NCBI GenBank assembly: GCA_035559535.1
Contig: DATMBG010000040.1
Span: 106,720 to 170,719 of the forward strand
Reading direction: 5' to 3'
DNA: 64,000 nt
Origin: Candidatus Limnocylindrales bacterium
GTDB taxonomy: Bacteria; Moduliflexota; Moduliflexia; Moduliflexales; JAUQPW01
Position 1 is the stretch's first letter; every line of letters begins with the position of its first letter. The position numbers were made by a program, and so were the translations under genes. Below, in pieces: positions 16,171 to 25,051 of this stretch. A model generated the notes under the pieces. The model was not told the DNA's origin, did not search any database, and worked only from the letters and a program-made list of their open reading frames with translations.

Positions 16171-17535
16171 TCAGGCTTTAAAGTACTCATCTTTCTCGGC
16201 CATGGCATGTCCGTAAGAAAGATGCCTTGCCATATCCATAGACATTTTCATGGAATGATCCGAGTTGTTATACCAAAAAGCACCGGTTCTTCCTAAGAGC
16301 TTTAGATTTTTGAAAGGCTTGGCAATTCTAGCTGCCTGGGAGAAGTTCTTCCGATAATCGAGGTCATAGATGGGGTAACTATCCCGAATCCGCTCGATAT
16401 GTACACCGAAGATACAGTCTACCCTGGGAATGAGTTTAACCCGAACCAGATCCTTCTGGATCTGGGGAACCAGACTTTCCGGAGTTTTCCATACTTCATC
16501 TCCTTCCAAGCAGGTTACCTCCACACAAAGTCCGGACATTCCTTCTGGAGCCATATAAGGGGCCATTTCCCTGGTAATCGAGACCCGGCTCATACGGAGA
16601 TCCGCTCCACCATAATAAATCCACTGGGCTCGTTGGAGAGGGTCTCCCTTCATTTTAAGGTTATAACAGATGGTGGAAAGGTATCTGATCCTCGGGGCAG
16701 GCTGGGCCAGAAGTTGAGCTAAATTCAACAAATTTCCACTCCAGACCACATAATCAGGTCGTAGTCGGGTTCCATCTGTCAAAAGAACCTCAGAGATCCT
16801 ATGGTCTTGTATATTCAGTTGGGAAACCGTCGTCTGGAGAAGGATCTTCCCTCCCATTTCACGAAGTCTGGCCTCTAACTTTTTACAGAAAGTACCAAAC
16901 CCGCCGTAGCTCGGATAGATAAACTCCGTTTTAACCGGTGCAGGCAATAAAACCGTCTTTACCAGATCCAACAAGGACTCTGATTTAACCCGCTTGTCGA
17001 TTATTGCTCGATTGATACCGGTCTTAGCCCAGTCTACATGGACTTGTTCACAAGGAATCTGCAAGAATTTTTCCGTGTAAGGTTTAAAAAACAAACGATA
17101 AAGGGTTTCTCCATAACGGGACCGGGTATATTCAGAAAAGGAATCGTTATTTTGGGCTTCACGTTTTCGAATCAGATCGATAAAAGACCGGATCATAATC
17201 GAAGGCGGGAGTTTAAATAAAGCTTTGGAATTAAGGGGCCAGTCAAAATATTTACCAAACATATAAACACTACTGGCTCGGGTTACAATCAGGTGATCCC
17301 CCTGCAAGATCTCATGGAGAAAAGCAAGAACTTCTTTATCATCGGTATGAAAACGTTTAGGCCCGATATCAAAGATAAAATCATCGTATTGAAAGGACCG
17401 TGCAAGTCCTCCCACGGTTTTGTCGCGCTCAATAACGGTAACCTCCCACCCTTCCTTTTTAAGAAGGTATCCTAAAGTCAAGCCGGCGACTCCTGCGCCC
17501 ACAATGACAACACTTTTCGAAAAGGATTTATTCAT
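16171..17535 (-). CDS. FAD-dependent oxidoreductase, protoporphyrinogen-oxidase/UDP-galactopyranose-mutase-like
   Basis: 454 residues. The N-terminal dinucleotide-binding motif VVIVGAGVAGLTLGYLL is followed by VIERDKTVGGLARS and DIGPKRFH, the pattern of the amine-oxidase/NAD(P)-binding-8 group that contains UDP-galactopyranose mutase and related sugar-nucleotide enzymes. The C-terminus has the second FAD-contact segment (LLGRTGAFWYNNSDHSM). It lies 18 bases upstream of the large GT-C gene and downstream of a second GT-C gene on the same strand, so a role in making or modifying a sugar donor or lipid carrier is more likely than haem synthesis. Function within the superfamily is not certain. 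Confidence 0.82.
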   Translation of the reverse strand: MNKSFSKSVVIVGAGVAGLTLGYLLKKEGWEVTVIERDKTVGGLARSFQYDDFIFDIGPKRFHTDDKEVLAFLHEILQGDHLIVTRASSVYMFGKYFDWPLNSKALFKLPPSIMIRSFIDLIRKREAQNNDSFSEYTRSRYGETLYRLFFKPYTEKFLQIPCEQVHVDWAKTGINRAIIDKRVKSESLLDLVKTVLLPAPVKTEFIYPSYGGFGTFCKKLEARLREMGGKILLQTTVSQLNIQDHRISEVLLTDGTRLRPDYVVWSGNLLNLAQLLAQPAPRIRYLSTICYNLKMKGDPLQRAQWIYYGGADLRMSRVSITREMAPYMAPEGMSGLCVEVTCLEGDEVWKTPESLVPQIQKDLVRVKLIPRVDCIFGVHIERIRDSYPIYDLDYRKNFSQAARIAKPFKNLKLLGRTGAFWYNNSDHSMKMSMDMARHLSYGHAMAEKDEYFKA

Positions 17536-18045
17536 AGGGCTTCAAATTCCAGATTTCAGATCAGCTTAAAATGAACCGCTTACCTTTCATCTTGACGACT
17601 AGCAAGTAGTAAGTAGCAAACAGTCCCCATCCTCCTCCCCTTTCTGGGGGTAGAGTTTTGGGAACTGACTCTTCCGACTCCCATACGCGCCAGGATAAGA
17701 AAGTTAGCCCTGATAGGGCAACCTGGGGATAGCCCCTGACTTACGCCAGGGGAAACAACATCCTATCTATCAAATGGGGACGTTTGACCTATTAAGCCCA
17801 GGCGGAACGACCTGTTTCACAGGCTGCTGCTACGGAGCTTGAAAAATTCTAAATTATTGAATCCCCCGACTTGTGTCGAGGGCTACCGACTGTTCGTTCC
17901 GGAGGGGCTTTTCAGCTTAACCTGGCGCCTATGCTTCCGACTTCCCTTCCCTGCGAGGGAAGAGGAGAGTTGGGACCCCGGCAATCCCCGAGTACCCCTT
18001 CCCGACGTGGGAAGGGGAAGGTCAGGGAGTTAAGTTAGAAAAAAC
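17536..18045. repeat. Dispersed intergenic repeat cluster, copy 2
   Basis: A 510-base gap without a credible gene. Heptad units CTAGCAA, GTAGTAA and GTAGCAA run at 17599-17619. The dispersed core with CCAGGATAAGAAAGTTAGCC lies at 17682-17720. A variant of the palindrome family, TCAAATGGGGACGTTTGA then CCTATTAA, is at 17770-17795. The rest is G/C-rich hairpin sequence (for example CCCTTCC...GGAAGGG near 17990-18025). Confidence 0.65.
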
Positions 18046-20787
18046 CTATTCTTGAAAGGGGTTGTGGAGGGGGCTACTCACCAACTTATTGACAATAACA
18101 GGTTGCCCATACCACAATCCTTTCGTAAACTCAACCCGAATTCGATCGATCCAGATATCCGCTTGGCCATGGGAAAGTACTCGAAATTCCAGTTTCTCAA
18201 GATCTTCTAAGTAACAGAACAATTCAAATTCTTCATAGGCCCCCGGCGTTTTAAAATCCCTCCCTTGGAGATCCCGGATGGCCAGGGCCTTCCTTCCCAT
18301 CTCTGAGGTTACGTCGATTCGGGCAATGGGTAAATCTTCCGTATTATCGGAAGTTTTCAATCGAAAAGCAACTTTAAGGTATCCTGGTGGATACCTGAGA
18401 TAAGGGCCGAAAACCGCATAATTCCTATCCCGACCGGTTTTGGAAACCTTCCAGGCAATCCCGTTATAGGCTTCAGGATCCTTCTGTTCTTCCCCAATCC
18501 GATGATCCAGATATTCAGCTTCAAATATATTTTCATAGGATGGTAAAGTAAAGGCCAGGAGGTGATAAGATCCCGGGGTTACCTCCCTGGATAGGGTAAC
18601 CTGACCGATTTCACCGGGTTGAAGAGAAATTGAAGAAGATGCTAAAGCGATTATATCTCCCGAACCTGAAGGATTTTCTAAATCTAGAGGGTTCGACACG
18701 TTCTCCTCGGATTTTAAAGGAGAGGGATGTAAAACCCAACCAATTTTTACATCTCGCCGATTGGTATACTCATTGTTTCGGACAAATAAAGTAACCTTTA
18801 AAGGACGGGCAGGCGAAAGAGAAAATCCCCCTTTTTCTATTTCCCCACTCCCCCCTTCTGGGTCTTTTTCCTCAGAGATCCTGATCTTTTCGATGGAGGG
18901 TTCCACCAAAGAGTAAAAGTAAAAATGGGAATCCTTGATGGGATAGACTTTTTCTAAAACGGCCCTTTGCATTTGTGGAAAGAATTGTCGGTAGTAAAAT
19001 TTAACCTCCTGGTTATAAGCTCCCATGAAAAGATGGGTTATGGGATAACGATCGAAGGTATTTCGATAGTTAAAAAAGTTTTCATAAACATGGATAGCCC
19101 GATGCCTGTTTTCCAGGCAGATGGTGGGAGCCCCCAGGCCGGCGATAAAGGCATTTTGCAGCCTATTTCCCAGCTCCCGAGAAATATCCCGAACGGTATA
19201 TTGAGGATAAGCTGCCCATTCATAATACTGATAACCATTGATAAAAATCGTAGCCATCAGAGGTAACAATAGAAACCCCGTGAAAAAGGCTCTATGAGGA
19301 AGAATCCAGCTCTGCCCACCCCATTTCTTAAAAATCGAGGCCATCGTCCCGATAAAAATTACAGAGATCAACGCCGAAATCCCCAATCCTCGCTTCCAGG
19401 TTAAATCGGGAAGCTTCAGAGAAAAGACCCCGGCGAACCGATAAAGAAGAGGGATCACTCCATAACTCAGGAATACGGTCAACCAGAAGATCAAAAAGGG
19501 TATCGATCCAGGGGATAATCGTTTTTGAACTCTCCAGGATCTTAATCCTCCCCAGGCCATCATGGCTCGTGCAGTCAGGGCGCACATAGGAGGAATGATG
19601 GGAACATAATAACGTACGGGGCGATAAGTTATTATCGCAAAAAGGAAAAAGTGCATGAGATACCAGCAAAGCATAAAAAGATCGACGGGATGAAGCCGTC
19701 GGTTATCTGCTATCGGTTCTTTGTCCGGGATTGTTTGCGGATGGTCATGGAAGAAAAGATAGATAAAATACCCTATACAGGCAAAGGAAAGAAAAAGCTC
19801 AAGGGGGGTTTTCATGAAATAACCAAAGAAGGGGAGGTGGGAGATATTAAAAAGTATCTGGTCCAGGGATCGGGGTGCCGATTGTTGTTTATAATAGCTC
19901 ATGGCCTGATGGATGGAGGGAAAGTAGCGGAGATAAAAGAAAGTATACCAGATGAGAAAAGGAACCAACATTCCCAGCAGAAGAGAGGTAAGGATACGAA
20001 GATAAGAAGGCAGAGGCATACGGGAATACGAAGACCTGGAGACGGGGGGTTGCGGAAGAATATGAAAAGACAGAAGCGTTGCCAGGAGGGGGACAGGTAG
20101 AAGATAGGGGAGATTCTTGAAAATATAGGCGGTAAAGCAACTGACCCCGGAGAGGAAGAAATAGATCAAAGAGGCTGTATTCTGAGATACAGAGCTACGA
20201 AAATCCGGGGGTACGCTCGTTGAGTCTGGTTGTAGAGACGGATTGTGTGCTTCGATCTCTTCCCATCTCCCCTTGTTCCAGCCTCTCTGCCAGAAATACG
20301 CCGACAGAATCATAAAAAAAACCACGGAGGTCTCTGTAAGCCCGGGACGGTTGAACATAAGGAAGAGATAGTTAAAGCCCAGGAGAAATAAAGCCAGGGA
20401 AGCTACTTTTCGCTCGAAACTTTCCTTAAAGGTCAGATAAAAGAAGATAAGACTCAGGCTACTGAAAAACAAAGGAACCAGACGTACCTGGGCTATTCCA
20501 ACACCCGCCATATAGAAAACCAGCCATTTAATGTAGGCCAGGATAGGGCTGATATAAAAATCATTCCATTCATCGAGATCCCACTGACCAAAGAGAATTT
20601 TATTTCGGGCTCCATGGGCCAGCATCCCTTCATCAAAGAAAACCCCACCGCTCCAATCTAAATTGGCCGGGGGGTCTGCGGTTAAGTGGATAATCCGAAG
20701 CGAAATAAGAAAAAGAAGCAGAAGAAGAATCCCGCAGGAAGATGATACGTATTTTTTGCTCACCCATCGCATTGAAGTAACACCCAA
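18046..20787 (-). CDS. Large polytopic GT39-like membrane glycosyltransferase with C-terminal beta domains
   Basis: 913 residues. The first external loop contains DWSGGVFFDEGMLAHGARN, the acidic D/E motif expected of GT-C (GT39/ArnT-like) enzymes that use lipid-linked sugars, followed by about twelve hydrophobic segments. From about residue 600 it is soluble, with two beta-rich modules; the final one (QKDPEAYNGIAW to QADIWIDRIRVEF) resembles the C-terminus of the neighbouring 979-residue protein. The cytoplasmic loop encoded by 19990-20048 consists of heptad-type repeat sequence read in frame (PPVSRSSYSRMPLPSYLRI). ATG at codon 6 is an alternative start. It sits between a GT2 gene and the FAD oxidoreductase in the same direction. 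Confidence 0.8.
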   Translation of the reverse strand: MGVTSMRWVSKKYVSSSCGILLLLLFLISLRIIHLTADPPANLDWSGGVFFDEGMLAHGARNKILFGQWDLDEWNDFYISPILAYIKWLVFYMAGVGIAQVRLVPLFFSSLSLIFFYLTFKESFERKVASLALFLLGFNYLFLMFNRPGLTETSVVFFMILSAYFWQRGWNKGRWEEIEAHNPSLQPDSTSVPPDFRSSVSQNTASLIYFFLSGVSCFTAYIFKNLPYLLPVPLLATLLSFHILPQPPVSRSSYSRMPLPSYLRILTSLLLGMLVPFLIWYTFFYLRYFPSIHQAMSYYKQQSAPRSLDQILFNISHLPFFGYFMKTPLELFLSFACIGYFIYLFFHDHPQTIPDKEPIADNRRLHPVDLFMLCWYLMHFFLFAIITYRPVRYYVPIIPPMCALTARAMMAWGGLRSWRVQKRLSPGSIPFLIFWLTVFLSYGVIPLLYRFAGVFSLKLPDLTWKRGLGISALISVIFIGTMASIFKKWGGQSWILPHRAFFTGFLLLPLMATIFINGYQYYEWAAYPQYTVRDISRELGNRLQNAFIAGLGAPTICLENRHRAIHVYENFFNYRNTFDRYPITHLFMGAYNQEVKFYYRQFFPQMQRAVLEKVYPIKDSHFYFYSLVEPSIEKIRISEEKDPEGGSGEIEKGGFSLSPARPLKVTLFVRNNEYTNRRDVKIGWVLHPSPLKSEENVSNPLDLENPSGSGDIIALASSSISLQPGEIGQVTLSREVTPGSYHLLAFTLPSYENIFEAEYLDHRIGEEQKDPEAYNGIAWKVSKTGRDRNYAVFGPYLRYPPGYLKVAFRLKTSDNTEDLPIARIDVTSEMGRKALAIRDLQGRDFKTPGAYEEFELFCYLEDLEKLEFRVLSHGQADIWIDRIRVEFTKGLWYGQPVIVNKLVSSPLHNPFQE

Positions 20788-20791
20788 GATA

Positions 20792-20840
20792 TCAAACGAG
20801 GACGTTCGACCTTATCAAACGAGACGTTTGATCTACCAAA
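20792..20840. repeat. Two tandem copies of the TCAAACG-CGTTTGA palindrome
   Basis: TCAAACGAGGACGTTCGA begins at 20792 and TCAAACGAGACGTTTGA at 20815, a 23-base period, in the 62-base gap between the GT2 and GT-C genes. The second copy is a perfect 7-base inverted repeat around AGA. The same motif occurs at 10461 and, mutated, at 17770. Confidence 0.75.
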
Positions 20841-20849
20841 CCCCGGTTT

Positions 20850-21836
20850 TTACCCATCAGATTTCATTTCAGAGTCTTGCCCTTGGGGAGATCCTAAAAT
20901 ACCCCGCACGATATATAAAGGGCGATTCTTAACCTCATCATAAATACGTCCCAGGTATTCGCCGATGATGCCAATGGTAATAAGTTGGACACCTCCGAGG
21001 AAACAAATCATGATAATGGTTGTGGTATAGCCGGGAACGGTGGTATTGGTAAAAATTTTCTGAAAGAAAGTTCCCAGACCATAGATCAGACTAAAGGCAG
21101 AAACCGAAAACCCGGTATAAGAGGCAAAGCGGAGGGGTGCATAGGAAAAAGAGACAAAACCATCCAGGGCCAATTTCATCAATTTGCCCAACGAGTACTT
21201 AGACTCTCCCCCGAATCTTTTGTCCCGTTCGTAAGGGATTCCGATCTGGTTAAAACCCACCCAACTTCGTATTCCACGAACGAACCGATTTCTCTCCGGA
21301 ATGGAATTAAGGAGCTTAACAATTTTTTTATCCATCAGGCAGAAATCTCCGGCGTCCAGGGGAATTTCTATGGTTGAAACCGTTTTTAGCATTCTATAAA
21401 AGAGTGCATACATGATTCTGAGAAAAATATGCTCTTTTCTCTTTTTTCTGATTCCATAAACAACCTGATAACCTTCTTGCCACTTTTGAACGAACTGGAG
21501 AATGATTTCGGGTGGATCCTGAAGATCTGAATCCATCACCACTACGGCATCTCCGGTGGCATAATGAAGACCTGCGGTAACAGCCGTTTGATGCCCGAAA
21601 TTCCTGGAGAAGAGGATGACCTGGATTCCGGCATCTTTCTCACACAAACTCTGGAGAATCTGAACAGACCTATCTTGACTTCCGTCATCCACAAATAGGA
21701 TTTGATAGCGGACTCTCAGTTCTTCAATGACCTTTTTGATTCGTTCATATAATTCCAGCAGAGTTTTTTCCTCGTTATAAACCGGAATAACAAAGGATAA
21801 TTTAAACTTCTTATTTTCCACAGATTGACTTTCCAT
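20850..21836 (-). CDS. Family 2 glycosyltransferase with two C-terminal membrane helices (DPM1/ArnC/GtrB-like)
   Basis: 328 residues from ATG 21836 (MESQSVENKK); an upstream TTG-type start would add ten residues. The GT-A domain shows FVIPVYNEEKTL, FVDDGSQDRS, the VVMDSDLQDP metal motif and GDFCLMDKK, followed by two hydrophobic helices at about residues 225-300. That layout is typical of enzymes that charge polyprenyl phosphate with a sugar on the cytoplasmic face. The GT-C proteins downstream use exactly such lipid-linked donors, so the locus is coherent: donor synthesis, then transfer outside. Sugar identity is unknown. Confidence 0.92.
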   Translation of the reverse strand: MESQSVENKKFKLSFVIPVYNEEKTLLELYERIKKVIEELRVRYQILFVDDGSQDRSVQILQSLCEKDAGIQVILFSRNFGHQTAVTAGLHYATGDAVVVMDSDLQDPPEIILQFVQKWQEGYQVVYGIRKKRKEHIFLRIMYALFYRMLKTVSTIEIPLDAGDFCLMDKKIVKLLNSIPERNRFVRGIRSWVGFNQIGIPYERDKRFGGESKYSLGKLMKLALDGFVSFSYAPLRFASYTGFSVSAFSLIYGLGTFFQKIFTNTTVPGYTTTIIMICFLGGVQLITIGIIGEYLGRIYDEVKNRPLYIVRGILGSPQGQDSEMKSDG

Positions 21837-22007
21837 ATAAGAAAATAAACAAAGCGTAAAATACACTGAAAGTCAAGGAAAATCCAGGATATTTCACAAA
21901 TTCTTAGGTAATTTTTACGCCTGTTTATAGATAAAGAGTTTCACCAAATTCTCCAGACCGATTAGTCCTCCGGCCAGGGATCAAGGACGTTGAAGATAAA
22001 AACCGAA

Positions 22008-22874
22008 TTACCCGTAAATCGCCACATCGGTTAAGGTAATAAGAAAAAACAGGATACTAATCACTCCATTGACTTTAAAGAAAGCCAGGTCGATCTTTGA
22101 AAGATCCTCCGGTTTGATCAACCGATGTTCATAGATGAGTAATCCGGCTATTACGGAGAGACCTACGCCATAAATAAGGTGCCGATGGGATAGAAGACCT
22201 ATGGCAAAAAAGCAGAGGAACGTAACCCCATGGAGGGCCCGGGCCAGGAGCAAAGCGTTAGGGATTCCGAACCGTTGGGGAATCGAATGGAGTCTGTGCG
22301 TGATATCAAACTCATAGTCCTGGCAGGCATATAAGATGTCAAATCCTGCGATCCAGGTTAAAACGGCCAGGGTTAATAAAAGAGGAACCCTATCGAGGCT
22401 ACCTGTCAGGGCCAGCCAGGCTGCAGAAGGGGCGATACCTATAGCAGTTCCCAGGAAGAAATGACTGGTCCAGGTAAATCGTTTGGTATAAGAATAAAAG
22501 AACATCAGGAACAGAACCACCGGGGAGAGCAGAAAGCAGAGGCGATTGAGCTGATAAGCCGAAAAGATGAAGAGCAAAGAGAAGAAGACAATAAACAGGC
22601 TGACTTCCTTTTTAGATACAAGACCTCGAGGTAGAGCGCGATTTTGCGTTCTGGGATTTAAGGCATCGAGGGAATGATCAACCAAACGGTTAAATCCCAT
22701 GGCAGCACTTCGAGCCCCCACCATAGCCATCAGAATCCAGAATATCTGCTCAAAGGTAGGCAAGTGTTCTCGAGAAGCCAGAACAACGCCACTCAAGGCA
22801 AAGGGAAGAGCAAAAACCGTATGGGAAAATTTAATCATCTCCCCGTAAATCCGGATACTCTTATAAACCGACAT
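22008..22874 (-). CDS. mqnP: UbiA-family prenyltransferase, MqnP-like (menaquinone biosynthesis)
   Basis: Integral-membrane aromatic prenyltransferase, 288 residues with eight to nine helices. The N-terminus (IKFSHTVFALPFALSGV) and the first aspartate motif N62-R-L-V-D66 followed by HSLD, with NPRTQNRALPRG, are characteristic of the UbiA-like subgroup used in the futalosine menaquinone route (MqnP); the second motif is CQDYEFD. Both Mg-pyrophosphate-binding sites are intact. The start follows the CBS gene by five bases, so the two are cotranscribed. The UbiA-for-ubiquinone alternative is less likely given the motif set; no other mqn gene is visible here. Confidence 0.85.
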   Translation of the reverse strand: MSVYKSIRIYGEMIKFSHTVFALPFALSGVVLASREHLPTFEQIFWILMAMVGARSAAMGFNRLVDHSLDALNPRTQNRALPRGLVSKKEVSLFIVFFSLLFIFSAYQLNRLCFLLSPVVLFLMFFYSYTKRFTWTSHFFLGTAIGIAPSAAWLALTGSLDRVPLLLTLAVLTWIAGFDILYACQDYEFDITHRLHSIPQRFGIPNALLLARALHGVTFLCFFAIGLLSHRHLIYGVGLSVIAGLLIYEHRLIKPEDLSKIDLAFFKVNGVISILFFLITLTDVAIYG

Positions 22875-22879
22875 AAGGT

Positions 22880-23275
22880 TTAGAGGGCCTGGTTGACCAG
22901 ACGTAGGTCAAAGAGAATATCTGAGATGGTTATAAACCCGATCATTTTATCCCCTTCAATAACCGGAGCCCGGGTTATTCCCGTATTTGCAAAGAGCCTG
23001 GCCACATACTTGATATTAAGATTAGGTGTCACGACGATAACCGGTTTTGTCATGACTTCATGGACTTTGACATGATAGGCATCTAATCCCTTAGCAACAA
23101 CCTTATAGGCCACATCTTTATAGGTAATGATACCATACCCATCCTGCTCATTTCGTCGCTCGACAATCAAGCTTCTAATCTTTTTCGCTTTCATTAACTC
23201 AACAGCATCTGCCACCGTAGCATTTCCATCAATGGTAACAACGTTTTTCGTCATTATGTCCCGTGCGGTTGCCAT
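22880..23275 (-). CDS. CBS-domain pair protein
   Basis: 131 residues starting at ATG 23275 (MATARDIMTKNVVTIDGNA) after an AGGGAAG ribosome site; a longer in-frame extension to 23413 lacks such support and has poor composition. Two CBS motifs fill the protein: DIMTKNVVTIDGNATVADAV in the first half and EVMTKPVIVVTPN then GFITISDILFDL in the second. Stand-alone CBS pairs bind adenine nucleotides or related ligands and often modulate partner proteins. Its gene lies five bases upstream of the prenyltransferase; no functional link is established. Confidence 0.88.
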   Translation of the reverse strand: MATARDIMTKNVVTIDGNATVADAVELMKAKKIRSLIVERRNEQDGYGIITYKDVAYKVVAKGLDAYHVKVHEVMTKPVIVVTPNLNIKYVARLFANTGITRAPVIEGDKMIGFITISDILFDLRLVNQAL

Positions 23276-23488
23276 AATCTTCCCTGGCTTTATAGCTACC
23301 AAAGCGCGCAGGCAGTAAGATTTAAAAATCAAAAGACAAAGGTAAAAAACCCCTGTGCCTTTGACTTTCCCGGCAGCTTTGCAGCTCAAGCATAACCCCT
23401 TATAAAAACACAAAAATTTACCTGACCGATTGTTTATTAAATAACTCTACCCTTTTAAAAGGTCAATTCAAAAATAAGAGTTCTTGGG

Positions 23489-23517
23489 TTGACAGAGTTG
23501 GAAATTATCCTTAATTT
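23489..23517 (+). promoter_or_regulatory. Candidate ispE promoter, leaderless geometry
   Basis: TTGACA at 23489-23494, 17-base spacer, TAATTT at 23512-23517. The ATG of ispE follows ten bases after the -10, so the transcript would begin at or just before the start codon. No ribosome site is visible. Confidence 0.45.
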
Positions 23518-23527
23518 ACTCAGCAAC

Positions 23528-24391
23528 ATGAAAGAGCTTGTCCTTAAATCTCCGGCTAAAATTAATTTAGGTCTCCAGGTTTTGGGAAAGAGGTCCGACG
23601 GCTATCATGAAGTTCGGACGATCCTTCAAGAAATTGAACTTCATGATCTTCTCTACCTGAGCCGGATCGAAGAGGGAATACAACTCCAGTGCAATCACCC
23701 TCGTCTTCCCCTCAATGAGCAGAATCTGGCTTTTAAAGCCGCCCGACTCATCAAGGAAAAAACAAGGTTTTCGGGGGGGGTTAAGATTTACCTGGATAAA
23801 AAGATTCCCATAGGCGGAGGGTTAGGGGGTGGAAGTAGTAATGCCGCCTGTGTTATTAAAGGATTAAATCAACTTTGGGGCCTGGGACTTACTCGGGAGG
23901 AGATGCAAAATTTGGGAGCAGAAATCGGTTCCGACGTTCCATTTTTTATCTCTGGAGGAACGGCGCTGGCTACGGGTCGGGGAGAAAAAATTCAACAACT
24001 TCCCTCTTTTCCCAAGACCTGGCTTATCGTGATCACTCCAGATGTGGAGATTTCGACCTCGTGGGCTTATAAAAATTTAAATTTGGAGTTGACAAATTGT
24101 TCTACAAATAGTAACGTGATTTTGCCGGAAGATGAGAGGAACAGGTGGTTTTCCCGAGTATGGGAAGGTAAGTGGATAAACGCCTTTGAAGACCTAGTTA
24201 TCCGCGAGTATCCGGTTGTAGGGGAAGCTAAAAAACTTCTTGAGCAGATTGGGGCCAGGTGGGTGTCCTTATCCGGTAGTGGATCTTCTGTATTTGGAAT
24301 CTTCAACAATCAAGGAGAAGCGGAGCTGGCCCGTTCCCAGATAACAGAAAGTACGTGGTTTGTATATCTGACCCACACGGTAGAGCGGTAA
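23528..24391 (+). CDS. ispE: 4-diphosphocytidyl-2-C-methyl-D-erythritol kinase
   Basis: GHMP kinase of the MEP isoprenoid pathway; phosphorylates CDP-methylerythritol with ATP in the cytoplasm. 287 residues from ATG 23528. It begins with the family signature LKSPAKINLGLQVLGKRSDG followed by YHEV, has the ATP loop PIGGGLGGGSSNAA and the late motif SLSGSGSSVFG. Length and motifs fit well. A TTG at 23489 would add 13 residues but overlaps a good -35 box. It lies just upstream of a tRNA-Gln gene, near the prenyltransferase that consumes polyprenyl diphosphates, though on the opposite strand. Confidence 0.95.
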   Translation: MKELVLKSPAKINLGLQVLGKRSDGYHEVRTILQEIELHDLLYLSRIEEGIQLQCNHPRLPLNEQNLAFKAARLIKEKTRFSGGVKIYLDKKIPIGGGLGGGSSNAACVIKGLNQLWGLGLTREEMQNLGAEIGSDVPFFISGGTALATGRGEKIQQLPSFPKTWLIVITPDVEISTSWAYKNLNLELTNCSTNSNVILPEDERNRWFSRVWEGKWINAFEDLVIREYPVVGEAKKLLEQIGARWVSLSGSGSSVFGIFNNQGEAELARSQITESTWFVYLTHTVER

Positions 24392-24458
24392 CTTGAGAAT
24401 AGTAAGCAGTTATAAACTATCCAACTGCGTAACCCCGTTTTTCCATTCTCATTCTTAT

Positions 24459-24533
24459 TGGGGCGTCGTCAAGCGGTAAGACACAGGATTTTGGTTCCTG
24501 CATTCGGAGGTTCGAATCCTCCCGCCCCAGCCA
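24459..24533 (+). tRNA. tRNA-Gln (anticodon TTG)
   Basis: A 75-base cloverleaf. Acceptor stem TGGGGCG pairs with CGCCCCA, followed by G and an encoded CCA at 24531-24533. The anticodon stem CAGGA/TCCTG encloses the loop TTTTGGT with anticodon TTG at 24491-24493. The T arm GGAGG-TTCGAAT-CCTCC is perfect. The D arm contains AAGCGGTAAG. No intron. It reads CAA codons (and CAG by wobble). Confidence 0.97.
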
Positions 24534-24943
24534 AAATTGGACGTAAGCTGTCTACGTGCACGTCGTTTTCGGCATAGCGAAAGATGGAAAGCTTTCCTGC
24601 TATGACGAAGAATATAAGAGCCAACCTGTTGACCACGTCCTGCATCAACCGAAACATCCCTACTCCCTTCACCCGTCATCCAAGGCGATTTGCTCATATG
24701 TGACGAGAATAGGGGTGCAGGGTCCACCTCTTTTTGAACCCCTTCATACTTCCAATGTAAAGTGGTTTAAAGTGTCAGACCTCTTAAGGAAAAAAGCCAT
24801 CTATTTTACTATTTTCCGTTTGATTCATCTTGGGAAATTCTCATGACCAGTCAACGAAACTTTTTTCTCTAAATTAGGAATAAAATTACTAAATTTCGTT
24901 TATTTAAATTGAGTCTAGTAAAGCATGTCGTATTCAAAATAAA

Positions 24944-24969
24944 GAGGAGTGACCGGCCGGTCACTCCTC
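24944..24969. repeat. Perfect 26-base palindrome
   Basis: GAGGAGTGACCGG at 24944-24956 is immediately followed by its exact reverse complement at 24957-24969. A second small inverted repeat, AGGCC-CTAC-GGCCT, follows from about 24974. There is no T-tract, so it is not a standard terminator; a dimeric protein site or loopless hairpin are options. The remainder of 24534-25051 shows no gene I can support. Confidence 0.85.
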
Positions 24970-25051
24970 GGAAAGGCCCTACGGCCTGTTCAATCGGAAC
25001 TGGTATTACCTTGTAAGCTTCCTTTTTTGAAAAAAAGTGACGCCTTGCGGA

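Noticed and set aside
24455..24727. Minus-strand open frame encoding a GWGGRIRTSE-type peptide
   Set aside because: It is the antisense of tRNA-Gln; this peptide type is a well-known false annotation across tRNA genes.
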